64,000 nucleotides of DNA from Plotosus lineatus (lineage: Eukaryota > Chordata > Actinopteri > Siluriformes > Plotosidae), in contig CM045729.1 of the NCBI GenBank assembly GCA_024760905.1, forward strand, positions 6,961,163 to 7,025,162. Direction: 5' to 3'. A program made the position numbers and the translations under genes. Of this stretch, positions 10,887 through 21,931 are shown one piece after another. The notes under the pieces were generated by a model. The model saw nothing but the letters and a program-made list of their open reading frames with translations. It ran no database searches and was not told where the DNA came from. Within the stretch, counting starts at the first letter, position 1. The number at the start of each line of letters is the position of its first letter.

Positions 10887-11697
10887 CATACTTCAGTAAT
10901 GGTGATACTGTTTTCTTTGCCAACTTTTTATGAAGCAGAAGGAAGGAATGGCTGGAATCCAAATTTAATCTCGTTCACGTCTCTTCTGAGAAACAATAAG
11001 CACTGACTCTATACCGCTCCAAGGTCGCCGCAGGAAACCAATCAGAGAAATTAGCAGTTCAACCCAGATTTAATGCGCAATTTTTCATCGCAAACACTGA
11101 TGCCAGTCTACATTCATGAGAATAATTTAGCAAACAGATGATTCAAAAAGGTTGATTTACAGAAATATATCTCGATATTACTTACAGCTGACAGCTCTGA
11201 GATTGATCGGGTGATGTCGGTACGGCGCTCTGGTGTTTATGTTAGACAGGACAGTGTTATTTTTCAGCTCCTGCAGTAATATTACCCAATAATGAGACCT
11301 GTCTCACCTACACCCTTCACCCCCCGTGTCCAATAACGAGGCTGTCAGTTTTATTTAAGTGACCCAAGGCTGAGTTTTGATTGCATCTCAGATTCACAAT
11401 AATTCATAAATCACAGAAAATGGAAAGTAAATGGAGGTGTTTTCAGTAGCAGGAGATTCACAGCTCAGGGTTTGGTTTCCTCTCAGACGGTTCTATGAGT
11501 GTGTGAGACAGAAATATTCGCTGCCATTTAGTATTAATGTCTTTCTGATTAAATATTGATCAGATTTATGCTTCAGGTTTATGATGTGGCTTCTATTACA
11601 TGTACACACACGATACATTTATACGTGGTCAGGTGATAGTACCCTGGAAACCATCATGGACTTTTCCGAAGAGTGAATTCCAAAAGAATCCCAAATG
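10884..11697. other. Non-repetitive sequence, function unknown
   Basis: No repeat family, simple repeat or credible ORF over ~800 bp. TAAT and AATTA motifs are frequent. This is one of the few long unique stretches in the window. Confidence 0.4.
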
Positions 11698-11990
11698 TGG
11701 AGGGCAGTACGGTGGCACAGTTGTAGCAAGAAGGTCACAGGTTTAGTTCCCAGACCTGGGTCATTTCTGTTTGGAGTGTGCATGCTCTTGCTGTGCTTGT
11801 GTGGGTTTCCCTGGTGGTCTCTAGTTTCCTCCCGCAGTCGGCGAATTAACTGTTCAAAATTGCCTCGAGATATGAGAATGAATGCTTGAATGTGTGTTAG
11901 CCCTGCATTGGTCTGGCAGATTGTTCAGGGTGGACCCTACCCTCACCAAGAGTCAGCTAAGATGGGCGCCGGCCTCCTACTTGCCCTGCT
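11698..11990 (+). mobile_element. SINE family S2, plus strand
   Basis: Head GGAGGGCAGTACGGTGGCAC, body GTGTGGGTTTCCCTGGTGGT, tail CAGATTGTTCAGGGTGGACC and AAGATGGGCGCCGGCCTCCT. Degenerate, with the terminal tail lost. Confidence 0.65.
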
Positions 11991-12574
11991 GTGATGATGT
12001 AATCAAAATTGAACTGGTAGATTTGGATAGGTGCCTAAAAGCACGACTCATGGACTCGCTCTACATTATTTTGATTGATAAAGCAGCGATCTTGAAGCTG
12101 TAATGCTTTGTCAATGTTTTTTTTGTTTTTGTTTTTTTTTTTACATGTAAAAATCCATCAAGTTTTGCTGATTCTCCAAAGAGTTCAAATTGAAGAAGAG
12201 TTTTAACATCAAATTTCAGTTAGTTTGACTCCTAGGTAAACAAACCACCTGGACAGATGTGTAGTTTATGGAATAAAGGAAAATAATATGAAATTTAAAG
12301 GCAATCTGAAATCCCATAGGTTTGCTTATGGGTGCCACCAGGGCAGCGAGTGATCTCGTCCCAGATGAAAATTCAAGAAAATACCATCAAACACATTTGG
12401 TTTAAAGAGCTGTTTAAACCTTTAAGGCCCAAATTATTTTTTTGTAGTTGCCCCCCCCCCGCCCCCCCCCCCAAAAAAATAGGCTAAAGGAAACACCCCG
12501 AACACATTTCTTTCAAAAAAAGATAAATAAATAAAATAGTTAATTAATACTACTACTACTACTAGTAGTACTAC
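11991..12574. other. No gene; poly(C) and ACT/TAG runs
   Basis: An impure C-run at 12452-12472 and (ACT)n at 12548-12564. Nothing else recognised. Confidence 0.4.
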
Positions 12575-12602
12575 GAATAATAATAATAATAATAATAATA
12601 AC
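12575..12602. repeat. (TAA)n, left flank of R4/Dong-like LINE
   Basis: About nine TAA units directly before the LINE N-terminal fragment. It mirrors the (TAA)n at 16638-16661 at the LINE 3' end. Confidence 0.9.
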
Positions 12603-13251
12603 TCCGGCGATTAAAGATGTACATGTGCCATGATGCAGATGATAATTTCCCTGTAAGTGGTCAGGTACCTTCTCAAGAACCCAACATTTGGATAGAGGCA
12701 GACCCTAAATCGCAGATGAATGCCAGCGTCCTTCTCTACCCTCTTCCCAATGAAGTTAGCCCACCTGAAGGCAACAATGAAAATTCCCCTGGCTTTCCAC
12801 TTTCTGATTTGACCAATGATTTTTCCACATCTTCAGTTGATGATGATCAATATTTCTGTTTTGTTTAACCGTTACTATAGAGAAATTTTAGATTTACCGA
12901 TTGACAAAAGGAAGCCAGTTAAAATTGCAATAAAATCTTTTCCACAAAATGAAATTGCTGAATTAAATGAAATCATTTCTGTAACTCTTGACGCGGAGTG
13001 TTCCCTGCATGAGATTAATTGTTGCATGTTTGCCGCTATTCGAACTTTAGAGGAATTACATACAGTTTCCAAACCTTCCAACAATGGTAAAAGCAAGAAA
13101 AGTAAAGAAAACCGGTTTCAACATAAATTAAAAGAAACAAGGAAAGACATGTCGTGGCTGGAGCTTTGCCTTAAATTAAGATCTCATGGCAAGTCAATGT
13201 CAAGAAGATAAAAGACAATTTGGAGAAATTTAAAGGCAAAATACAAAACAA
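12603..13251 (+). pseudogene. N-terminal fragment of an R4/Dong-like LINE (copy D1)
   Basis: Two overlapping frames, 12617-12868 and 12816-13211, joined by a frameshift near 12,850. The second frame holds LDLPIDKRKPVKI, a helix-rich segment ending TLEELHTVSK, then a Lys-rich stretch and KDMSWLELCLKLRS. That layout resembles the region before the RT of LINEs with a restriction-like endonuclease. No catalytic motif lies in this part. RTE copy B cuts the fragment at 13252. The matching C-terminal end reappears at 16308-16637, also on the plus strand. The assignment is inference from layout and flanks. Confidence 0.5.
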
Positions 13252-13356
13252 CTTCTTCTTTTACTTTCGGCTGCTCCCTTCAGGGGTCGCCACAGCGAAT
13301 CATCCGCCTCCATCTCACCCTGTCCTCTGCATCTTCTTTTCTGACTCCAACTACCT

Positions 13357-14710
13357 TCATGTCTTCCTTCCCCAATCCATAAATCTGTTCTTTGGTCTTC
13401 CTCTAGGCCTTCTGCCTGGTAGTTCCAACCTCAGCATCCTACTGCCAATATACTCACTATCCCTCCTCTGTACATGTCCAAACCATCTCAATCTAGCCTC
13501 TCTGACTTTGTCTCCAAAACCTCTTACATGTGCTGTCCCTCTGATGTACTCATTTCTGATCCTATCCATCCTCGTTACTCCCAGAGAGAACCTCAACATT
13601 TTCATCTCTGCTACCTCCAGCTCTGCCTCCTGCCTTTTCCTCAGCGACACTGTTTCTAAACCATACAACATCGCTGGCCTCATCAGTGTCTTGTACACTT
13701 TTACTTTCATTCTTGCTGATACCCTCCTATAACACATCACACCGGACACTTTTCTCCAACCATTCCAGCCTGCCTGCACACGCTTCTTCACCTCTTTTCC
13801 ACACTCTCCATTGATCTGGATTGTTGAGCCGAAGTAATTAAAAGCCTCCACATTCGTTATCTCTGCTCCATGTAACATCACCATTCCTCCTGGGTCCTTC
13901 TCATTCACACACTTGTATTCTGATTTTCTGAGGCTAACCTTCATTCCTCTCCTTTCCAGGGCATACCTCCACCTCTCTAGATTTTCCTTCACTTGTTCTC
14001 TGCTCTTACTACAGATCACAATGTCATCTGCAAACATCATATTCAATTCAGATTCTTGCCTAACCTCGTCTGTCAGCCTGTCCATCACCATCACAAACAA
14101 GAAGGGGCTCAGAGCTGACCCTTGATGCAGTCCCACTTCCACCTTGAATTCGTCGGTCACACCGACAGCACACCTCACCACTGTCTTACATCTCTCATAC
14201 ATGTCCTGCACCACTCTAACATACTTCTCTGCCACTCCAGACTTCCTCATGCAATACCACAGTTCTTCTCTCGGCACCCTGTCATATGCTTTTTCCAGAT
14301 CCACAACGGCACAATGTAGCTCCCTCTGACCTTCTCTGTACTTCTCTATTAACATCCTCAAAGCAAACACTGCATTTGTGGTGCTCTTTCTTGGCATGAA
14401 ACCAAACTGTTGTTCACAAATGCTGACCTCTGCCCTTAGTCTAGCTTCCACTGTTCTTTCCCATAACTTCATCGTATGGCTCATCAACTTTGTCGTTGCC
14501 ACAACTCTGCACGTCTCCCTTGTTCTTAAAAATGGGCACCAGCACACGTCTCCTCCATTCCTCCTGCATCTGCTCACTCTCTAAGACCTTGTTGAATGTT
14601 CTTACCAGAAAATCTACTACTACCTCTCCTAGACACTTCCATACCTCCAGAGGTATATCATCAGGACCAACTGCCTTTCCATTCTTCATCGTCTTCAGTG
14701 CCCTTCTCAC
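13357..14710 (-). pseudogene. LINE reverse transcriptase remnant (copy B)
   Basis: ORF 13357-14577 (406 residues) plus 14441-14710. It shows FGFMPRKSTTNA, motif A VDLEKAYDRV, motif B HQGSALSPF and catalytic FADD. Its last residues (MDWGRKT) differ from the CGDP end of sibling copies because of a small deletion near 13,370. The upstream piece holds GKAVGPDDIPLEVWK and LVPIFKNKGD in another frame. Confidence 0.8.
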
Positions 14711-14744
14711 TTCACCCTTACTAATCTTTGCTGCTTCCTGCTCC

Positions 14745-15542
14745 TCAACGGTACTCTTCTACTCTTTTTTCTCTCTCATTTTCCTCATTCATCAGCTCTT
14801 CAAAGTACTCTTTCCATCTTCCCAGCACACTTCTGTCACCAGTCAATACCTTTTCCTCTCTGTCCTTTATCAATCTAACTTGCTGCACATCCTTACCATC
14901 TCTATCTCTCTGCTGTGCCAACCTGTATAGATCATTTTCTCCCTCTTTACTATCCAACCTATCATACAAGTCATCATACACCCTCTGTTTGGCCATTGCC
15001 ACTGCTACTTTCGCGTTATGCTGTGTCTCCCTGTACTCCTGTTTACTCTCTTCGGTCCTCTCAATATCCCACTTCTTCTTAACTAACCTCTTCCTTTGTA
15101 CACACTTCTGCACTTCCTCTTCCACCACCAAGTCTCCTTATCTACTTTCCTTCCAGAGGACACACCAAGAATTCTCCTACCTGTCTCCCTTCTCACATTA
15201 GCTGTGGTTGTCCAGTCATCTGGAAGCACTTACTGACCATCCAAAGCCTGTTTCAACTTCTTCTTGAAGACAACATGACACTCTTCCTTTTTTCAGCTTC
15301 CACCACTTTGTCTTCTGCTCTGCCTTTGCCTTCTTCACCTTCCTCACCATCAGCATCATCCTGCACACCACCATCCTATGCTGTTTGGCAGCACTCTCAC
15401 CCACTACTACTTTGCAGTCACTTACTTCCTTCAAATTACATCGCCTACACAAGATGTAGTCTACCTGTGTGCTCCTACCTCCACTTTTATAAGTCACCCT
15501 ATACTCCTGTTTCTTCTTGAAGAAAGTATTTACCACAGCCAT
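14745..15542 (-). pseudogene. LINE linker region between endonuclease and RT (copy B)
   Basis: Two ORFs, 14745-15131 and 15216-15542, rich in Lys, Arg and Glu (KKWDIERTEESKQEYRETQ; RSTQVDYILCRRCNLKEVSD). They join the APE domain to the RT in this family. The second matches the start of copy D at 43581. The segment after VDYILCR is the C-terminal edge of the endonuclease. Confidence 0.65.
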
Positions 15543-15582
15543 TTCTAGCCTTTAAGCAAAATCGATCAACATCTGTCTTTTT

Positions 15583-16087
15583 GTGTTCCTGTCCTGGATA
15601 CCAAACCTGCCCATCACTTCCTCGTTCCCTCTGTTGCCTGCACCAACATGTCCATTGAAGTCTGCACCAATGACCACTCTTTCACTTCTGGGGGTACTCT
15701 GCATCACTTCATCTAACTCACTCCAGAATCTCTCCTTCTCTTTAGCTCACATCCTGCCTGTGGGGAATAAGCACTAACAAAATTGAACATCACGCCTTCA
15801 ATTTCTAACTTGAGACTCATCACTCTGTCTGACACTCTTTTCACTTCTAGAACATTCCTGACAAACCCCTCTTTCAAGATGACTCCTACTTCATGTCTCT
15901 TCCCATCCACACCATGATAACATAGCTTAAACCCTGCTCCTAAGCTTCTCGCCTTGCTACCTTTCCACCTGGTCTCCTGAACACACAGTATGTCCACCTT
16001 CCTCCTCTGCATCATGTCAGCCAGCTCTCTATCTTTTCCTTGCATAGTTCCAACATTCAAAGTCCCTACTTTCAGTCCTAGACTCAT
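15583..16087 (-). pseudogene. APE-type endonuclease remnant (copy B)
   Basis: ORF 15713-16087 begins MSLGLKVGTLNVGTM and contains VDILCVQETRWKG, where the Glu of QETRW is a catalytic residue of apurinic-type LINE endonucleases, followed by FNFVSAYSPQ. A second endonuclease motif, GADFNGHVG, can be read on the minus strand around 15,638-15,676 in another frame. The domain nicks target DNA to prime reverse transcription in this family. It is broken by a frameshift near 15,710. Confidence 0.75.
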
Positions 16088-16307
16088 GCTTTTCCTCTTC
16101 TCTCTCTGCCTACGGACATGCCTCCCCCCACTCCTTCTTCAACCAACAGTAGTCCAATTTCCCTCAGCACCCTGTTGGTTGACAGCATTGATGGTGGTCG
16201 TTGTTAACCCGGGCCTCGACCGATCCGGTATGGAGGTAATATTTGTGATTTGCATAGTAAAGTTTGGCATTAGTTTTACATTGGATGCCCTTCCTTACAC
16301 AACCCTC

Positions 16308-16637
16308 AAATATGCAGACCTCGCCTGTGAAATATCAGGTACAAAGTCGTCCGACTCCCCATTGTTCTTGGCGCCAGTGTGCCTGGATTTGCTACTGGGA
16401 GCACAGCCATTCTTACAGCCTGGGCAATGCAGAAGGCTACAGTGTTGGGGAATCTCCATATTCTCTGGAAAGTTCTTGGTGGGTTTGACTTGGCAGTGCT
16501 TCCTGGGAGAAGTCCCATTCACTGTTTGGGCTGCGTGTGGAGAGGGTGAGGGCCCATAGCTGATGATGAGCCTAACCAGTCTGAATGTGCCAGGATCACC
16601 CGATCCCTCTCTGCTGCATATAAATCTTTACTGTAAG
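16308..16637 (+). pseudogene. C-terminal end and 3' UTR of R4/Dong-like LINE (copy D1)
   Basis: It starts AAATATGCAGACCTCGCC and aligns as reverse complement with 28006-28380, the better preserved copy D2. The degenerate coding part is followed by the 3' UTR (CCAGGATCACCCGATCCCTC) and ends in (TAA)n. The central RT, CCHC knuckle and nuclease motif are missing between this piece and the N-terminal piece at 12603-13251. Confidence 0.65.
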
Positions 16638-16661
16638 TAATAATAATAATAATAATAATAA
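16638..16661. repeat. (TAA)n at the 3' end of LINE copy D1
   Basis: Eight TAA units directly after CTTTACTGTAAG. Confidence 0.95.
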
Positions 16662-16718
16662 TCTCACAAACACAATCCTGCGCATTCAAGGTCGTCTCAC
16701 AGCTGACTGAGGCACATA

Positions 16719-17406
16719 AGATAAGATAAGAGATAAGATACAGCTTTATTAATCTCACAATGGAGAAATTCACTGTTACAGGCTCTTGAGGTACCATCAG
16801 TAGGGGGTGCAAAAATAGATACAAATACAAACATACACACGTACATATATATTATATAAGTAAATAAATAAGTAGATACATAAATAGTATAAATTAATAA
16901 ACAATAAAAGAAAAGAATGGAGCAACTTTATAGACTGGCCTATATTAAAGTGTAATGTATCTGAGGGCAGAGATGGGTTGATATGGTTCACAGTCAGTGG
17001 GGTAGATGTGGTTGATTAAAGTGCTGGGTTTTTATTGCACATAACCAGTATTTTCACAGACAGTTACAAAGTGGCGTTGTACAGTCTGATAGCGGTGGGA
17101 ATGAACGACCTGCGGTAGCGCTCCTTCCTGCACTGAGGATGCCTCAGTCGTCCACTGAAGGAGCTACTCAGCTCCTCTACAGTCTGGTGCAGTGGGTGAT
17201 AGATGTTGAACAGGATGGATGTGAGCTTTGCAACTATCCTCCTCTCACTCACCTCCTCCACAGAGTCCAGTGGGCAGCCGAGGACAGAGCTGGCCCTCCT
17301 GACCAGCTTGTTCAGTCTCTTTCTGTCCCGCTCTGTGCTGCCTGGGGCCCAGCAGATGGCAGCGTAGAGGATTGCAGAGGCTACCACAGAGTCATAAAGT
17401 CATAAA
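16719..17406 (-). mobile_element. Rex1-like (CR1/L2-group) LINE 3' fragment
   Basis: The plus strand shows AGATAAGATAAGAGATAAGA and CAGCTTTATTAATCTCACAA at the 3' end, the short-repeat tail typical of fish Rex1-like LINEs. A short duplication, ACATA/ACAT, flanks it. It interrupts repeat X, so it is younger than X. The element is 5'-truncated at ~690 bp. Confidence 0.65.
17064..17387 (-). pseudogene. C-terminal RT-associated region of Rex1-like LINE
   Basis: 107 residues with AAICWAPGSTERDRKRLNKL, RRASSVLGCPLDSVEEVSER and ERYRRSFIPTAIRLYN. This is the region downstream of the RT palm in fish CR1/Rex1-type LINEs; no palm motifs are left. It ends NATL-stop, then the 3' UTR. Confidence 0.7.
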
Positions 17407-17567
17407 ACACATGGGATCAAGCTGTGTTGTATCAGGCGACGCCAGAGCAAATATAGAAACTGTTCTGAATGGCAGCAGTACTGAGTACTATGCGTCTCAT
17501 GGTTGTTAGCATTTTTTGAAAGAGGACCATACAGTCTTGCTGTCCGTTAAAGGGTTAAACATTAAAC

Positions 17568-18364
17568 TAAGTCAAAATTATATCAAAATATCTCAGGTAA
17601 AAATGTAATAAATGTTGTTCATTGTTCATAATTCTTTATTTTTGATGTCACATTTAATGGCAATAATAGTTCCAGGGCCTTTTATCTTCCACTTTAAATT
17701 CATTGCAGCCTTTTATCTGTAAATATTTTACAAGCACTCTGCATTTATATTCGCATCAAGAGCTCATTTAAGAAGAACTATTATCATCTATATCTCAGTT
17801 ATTCTGTCACCAATGTATTCGAATGAGGTACCAAATTTAATTGTTTTCCCCGTTCTACCACCAGAAAGTTAAATAAAGTACATTTGAAATGATTGAAAAA
17901 CATGTACTCGATTAAGCAGCTCAGGAGATAAAGAAATGAATCTCGAATTTGGGCTTTAAAATTGATCAGATCCGTACTTTTATGCATTGACTGTGAGATA
18001 TTACATCCATACTCAGATGGTAACTGTTCAAGAAGGACACAGTGGAGCACTGAAAATCGATTCCTAATTCATAAAACTCCATCTTTCCTTGTGAAGCTGC
18101 CGAATCACTTACACACTGATTTTGGATTATGGCCTGTTTGGCTTCCTCCTCCTATTTATTGCCTTTTCACACCATGTGCTTACTCTGCTCTGAAAGATTT
18201 ACACTCTGCACGCTGGGACACACCCTGAAGGTGGCATAAGGACTCAGGAGTGAAGGGTAACTAATCAAACAGCCCAAGTGGGAAATGTAAACATGTTTGG
18301 CCCTCTGACATCATAGGGCATGATTATTCGACACCGGAAAATCCTTATATTTGTGTTTATTTGT
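17568..18364. other. Non-repetitive sequence, no gene recognised
   Basis: AT-rich, with no repeat family or convincing ORF. Confidence 0.4.
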
Positions 18365-18459
18365 TGTCAGAACCATGGTGTGGATGCGAAAAAAAAAGAA
18401 AAGTTACATTAAAATTTTTTAAGCATAACCTTTGTTTTCACATATGAGAGCATCTATCC

Positions 18460-18465
<6 letters not shown>
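18365..18465 (+). repeat. Flank F, copy 1, inverted partner of 21716-21825
   Basis: GTCAGAACCATGGTGTGGAT, GCATAACCTTTGTTTTCACA and TATGAGAGCATC recur in reverse complement beside the second tetranucleotide array. Each copy borders an ATCT/GATA array. Confidence 0.85.
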
Positions 18466-18518
<53 letters not shown>

Positions 18519-18610
18519 CATCCATCCATCCATCCATCCATCCATCCATCCATCCATCCATCCATCCATCCATCCATCCATCCATCCATCCATCCATCTA
18601 TCTATCTATC
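18454..18610. repeat. (ATCT)n(ATCC)n(ATCT)n microsatellite
   Basis: About 39 tetranucleotide units in three blocks. It begins inside flank F and ends at a SINE head. Confidence 0.97.
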
Positions 18611-18920
18611 GGTAGCCTGGTGGTAAAGGTACTGGATCACTGATCCTGAGGTTGGGGTTTCGAGTCCCACTATTACCGGGTTGTCATTGTCCCCCCAGTG
18701 AACTTACTGGATTATCAGAGGCCGGCCATGTCTCTCACTGTCTGCGGTGTGAGGTTCATGTAAATGAACCATTGATGACTTTCGACAAGAGGAGCTGCAA
18801 AGCTGTCAGTGTGTTTCTGCCTGGCGAGCCGTCCAGGGTGTACTCTGCCCTCACCCGGAGTTGGCTGGGATGGGAGCTAGCCTCCCCACAACCCTAATTA
18901 GGATTAAGACAGAAAATGAA
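18611..18920 (+). mobile_element. SINE family S1, full length, CR1/L2-type tail
   Basis: Head GGTAGCCTGGTGGTAAAGGT with B box GGTTTCGAGTCCC, body GAGGCCGGCCATGTCTCTCA, tail CCCTAATTAGGATTAAGACA. Oriented away from the ATCT array. Confidence 0.75.
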
Positions 18921-19584
18921 CAATTAATTGATATATGAAGTTTACAACGATCAATCAATAAATAAATACATCCTCTATAAATAAATAAAGACTCTTAGTG
19001 CGAATGTTGATTAAAAGTGTCCTGTTGTTTCTGTTGCCTGGCGGTGTGGCATGCTCGGTGATGAGAGTTTAAATAAAGTTGTAATCACAGGTTCATCATG
19101 CTTTTTGTGAATCACTTTTCCGTGCACTATAGTTATCGTTCTAATCACTGCTACACCGTTCCGTTGCTACTGGCCAGGTGATGTACACATTACTCTTATT
19201 ACTTTCTCTGAGAATTGTAGTGGATGGATAGATGGACAGATTTTGAGTCAGTGTCTTTGAGGATGTAGTCTCAGACTGCTCAGGAGACAGAAGTGCAACT
19301 GAGCCATAAAAATATAGATGTTCAGCTGTTCTTATTTCAAAAGAAAGGGAAAAACGCCAGACAGTAGCTCAGCACTGTTCAAACCGAATAGAAATGATAA
19401 GAGCTCGAGATGGAATGTAATTTTTTGTTTATAATGGTGCGGCGCAGGATCCCAGAGACGTCAGCAGAGCAGCAGTGGGAACTTCTTCACTGCCTATACA
19501 CCAGCCGAATGTATGCTATTATGTGACCTTTAACGACCTTGTGAACGAGGGAGCGTGAATACATGAGGGTGGAGGATCACCATA
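18921..19584. other. No feature recognised
   Basis: Unique-looking sequence with only short ORFs. Confidence 0.4.
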
Positions 19585-19806
19585 GGGTGGAAACATGCTG
19601 ACGGCTATGCAGCTACTCTTGTCGAAAGTCAGCAATGCTTCTTTTACATGATCCTCAAACCATAAACAGTGAGAGACATGGCCGGCCTTTGATAACCCAG
19701 TTAGGTGCACTGGGGGGACAGCAGTGACAACCTGTGGAGAGTGGGACTCAAACCCCCAATCTTAGGATCAGCGATCCAGTGCAATATACCACTGGGCCAC
19801 CCCTGA
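19585..19806 (-). mobile_element. SINE family S1, minus strand, tail lost
   Basis: Body GAGAGACATGGCCGGCCTTT, B box region GTGGGACTCAAACCCCCAAT and head GGATCAGCGATCCAGTGCAA. The 3' tail is missing on the left. Confidence 0.7.
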
Positions 19807-19975
19807 CTGCAATCTGGAATTAATGGAGGCCAATTGCATGTCTTTTGGTTGTGGGAGGTAATCAGGCCACCAGGAGGGAACCCATTCAGGCAAATAATCC
19901 ACACAGACATGCCTTTGCTAGGCATGGGGCTCAAATCTAGGAGTTTCTTTAACCCCTACGTCACCGGACCACCCG
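19807..19975 (-). mobile_element. SINE family S2 fragment, minus strand
   Basis: CAATTGCATGTCTTTTGGTT, AGGAGGGAACCCATTCAGGC and a head-like end GTCACCGGACCACCC. Degenerate. Confidence 0.5.
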
Positions 19976-20039
19976 ATCAAAAATGTATTTCAGATATTTG
20001 TGATTAAAGTCGCTTCATTTGGGGAAGCCGTGTCTGCAG

Positions 20040-20330
20040 CCATGTCTAAAGAGATAGAACAGTGGGCTTGAGACTGAAAGGTCACTGGTTCGATTCCTGG
20101 AACAGTAGGTGGCCCCCAGCTTAGCCAGCTCTGGGTGAGAGCATGGTCCACCTCACTCGCCAGACCAACGTAGAGCATATCACGCTGACAGTGACACAAT
20201 GGCCTACTCTTACCCAGCGACACCAATGGATCTTTTTCATGCTTCACACCATAGGCGGTGAGAGCATGGCCCGCCCTTGATAACCCAGTTAGGCGGGGCA
20301 GCAGTGACAATTTGGTGGGGTAACGGAGCT
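20040..20330 (-). mobile_element. Degenerate SINE, S1-related
   Basis: S1-like body on the minus strand (AGAGCATGGCCCGCCCTTGA, TAACCCAGTTAGGCGGGGCA). A separate tRNA-like B box, GGTTCGATTCC, reads on the plus strand near 20088-20098, which suggests two overlapping old insertions. Confidence 0.5.
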
Positions 20331-20984
20331 TGAACCCTTGACTTTGGGATTTTGTGTCATGTCTGACACAAACGAGAGCGAGAGAGTTGTATCCAGTGTA
20401 ATGAAGTTAAATGGGTGAATATTTTAATGTTTTCTGAAGAACAGCATGTCTGTGTGCGATCTGGAGCCGCAGCCTGGGGGCTGATGGATGAGGAGATTTC
20501 AGTGGGAAAGTAAATATGCATCACATTAGCAACACGTTGATAAATCTCAAGCTGACTTTAGAGATGGGGAGAAGAAACTATATTTAAAAAACACGTTTGC
20601 CTGCGTGGGAAGATGGTTCATTATATTCACCGTGGAAAAGATGACCTCCTGGCAGATGACTCGGAATCGTGAGCATCGCCACAGATTTGAAGCTTGTTAG
20701 CACCACTTTTCCATTTCACGTTCTGCTACTCACAAAATATAGCGAGGACAGGAATTAATGATCCACACCATGTTGTGATGTCCTGTCTGTATGTTATAGA
20801 AAATATCACAACACCATATCAAACATGTTGTTCATCACCACGATCTGAGCGAAGGTTTGATCTGAGGTTCGACTCGCAAAGGAATCACGCAGCAACATAT
20901 CTCAGTCCGATTTTCATCTCTTACCCCAGAACTGAAACATTCATCCACTTTTTCAACTGTCAAAAACTTTAATCCTACTGCGGT
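20331..20984. other. Non-repetitive sequence, function unknown
   Basis: ~650 bp without simple repeats or family matches; no credible exon. Confidence 0.4.
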
Positions 20985-21024
<40 letters not shown>

Positions 21025-21031
21025 TAGATAA

Positions 21032-21092
<61 letters not shown>

Positions 21093-21105
21093 CAGATGGA
21101 CAGGC

Positions 21106-21173
<68 letters not shown>

Positions 21174-21189
21174 GGACAGACAGACTGAC

Positions 21190-21257
<68 letters not shown>

Positions 21258-21269
21258 GGACGGACTGAC

Positions 21270-21304
<35 letters not shown>

Positions 21305-21327
21305 CAGACAGACGGACAGACAGACAG

Positions 21328-21359
<32 letters not shown>

Positions 21360-21380
21360 CAGACAGACAGACAGACTGAC

Positions 21381-21427
<47 letters not shown>

Positions 21428-21440
21428 TGGACGGACTGAC

Positions 21441-21492
<52 letters not shown>

Positions 21493-21511
21493 GGACAGAC
21501 AGACTGATAGA

Positions 21512-21547
<36 letters not shown>

Positions 21548-21724
21548 GAGACAGACAAATGGACAGACTGACAGATAGATAGATAGATAGATAGACAGAC
21601 GGACAGACAGACAGATAGATAGACAGACAAACAGATGGACAGACAGACAACAGACAGACAGACTGACAGATAGATAGATAGATAGATAGACAGATGGATA
21701 GGATAGATAGATAGATAGATAGAT
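20985..21724. repeat. Large compound (GATA)n/(GACA)n array
   Basis: 740 bp of alternating GATA, GACA and GGAC blocks. Segments such as a GACA block, GGACGGACTGACA, then GATA recur, so duplication of larger sub-units is likely. The right end joins flank F. The SIYLS-type ORFs are translation of the array. Confidence 0.98.
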
Positions 21725-21825
21725 GCTCTCATATGTGAAAACAAAGGTTATGCTTTAAAAGTTTAAATATTCTTTTTTAAAAATTCTTTTTTTTTTCGCA
21801 TCCACTCCATGGTTCTGACAACAAG
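21716..21825 (-). repeat. Flank F, copy 2, inverted
   Basis: GATGCTCTCATATGTGAAAA, CAAAGGTTATGC and CCATGGTTCTGACAACAAG are the reverse complement of 18365-18465. Confidence 0.85.
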
Positions 21826-21931
21826 ATAGATAGATAGATAGCTAGATAGATAAACGGACGGATGAGCGGGCAGATGGACAGATAAACAGACAGACAGACA
21901 AATTAATACAGACAGTTATTTACATAACTGG

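Larger units (their letters stand above)
13252..16307 (-). mobile_element. RTE-clade LINE copy B, longest copy
   Basis: A 3.06-kb minus-strand element. The 3' end (CTTCTTCTTTTACTTTCGGC) is at 13252, and the 5' part reaches GGATGCCCTTCCTTACACAA near 16,285-16,304, a sequence I associate with 5' UTRs of fish RTE elements. It carries both endonuclease and RT regions, so it is close to full length, but frameshifts break it into at least five frames. No target-site duplication is visible: the left flank ends ATACAAAACAA and the right flank begins AAATATGCAGACC. It sits inside R4/Dong-like LINE copy D1. Confidence 0.8.
16662..17567 (+). repeat. Interspersed repeat X, copy 1, split by a LINE insertion
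   Basis: The outer parts 16662-16718 and 17407-17567 together match repeat X at 29637-29878 (reverse complement) and partly at 32045-32150. It includes CACAATCCTGCGCATTC, ACAGCTGACTGAGGCACAT, ATCAAGCTGTGTTG, AAAGAGGACCATACAGTC and GTTAAAGGGTTAA. A Rex1-like LINE tail is inserted between the two parts. Class of X is unknown. Confidence 0.65.

Noticed and set aside
12617..13211. Two adjacent ORFs considered as a host gene
   Set aside because: Their layout, the (TAA)n flank and the matching 3' LINE end at 16308 favour an R4-like LINE N-terminal region, though this is not certain.
20835..21744. Minus-strand ORFs of 263-271 codons rich in SIYLS
   Set aside because: Pure translation of the GATA/GACA array; no start, splice or domain evidence.
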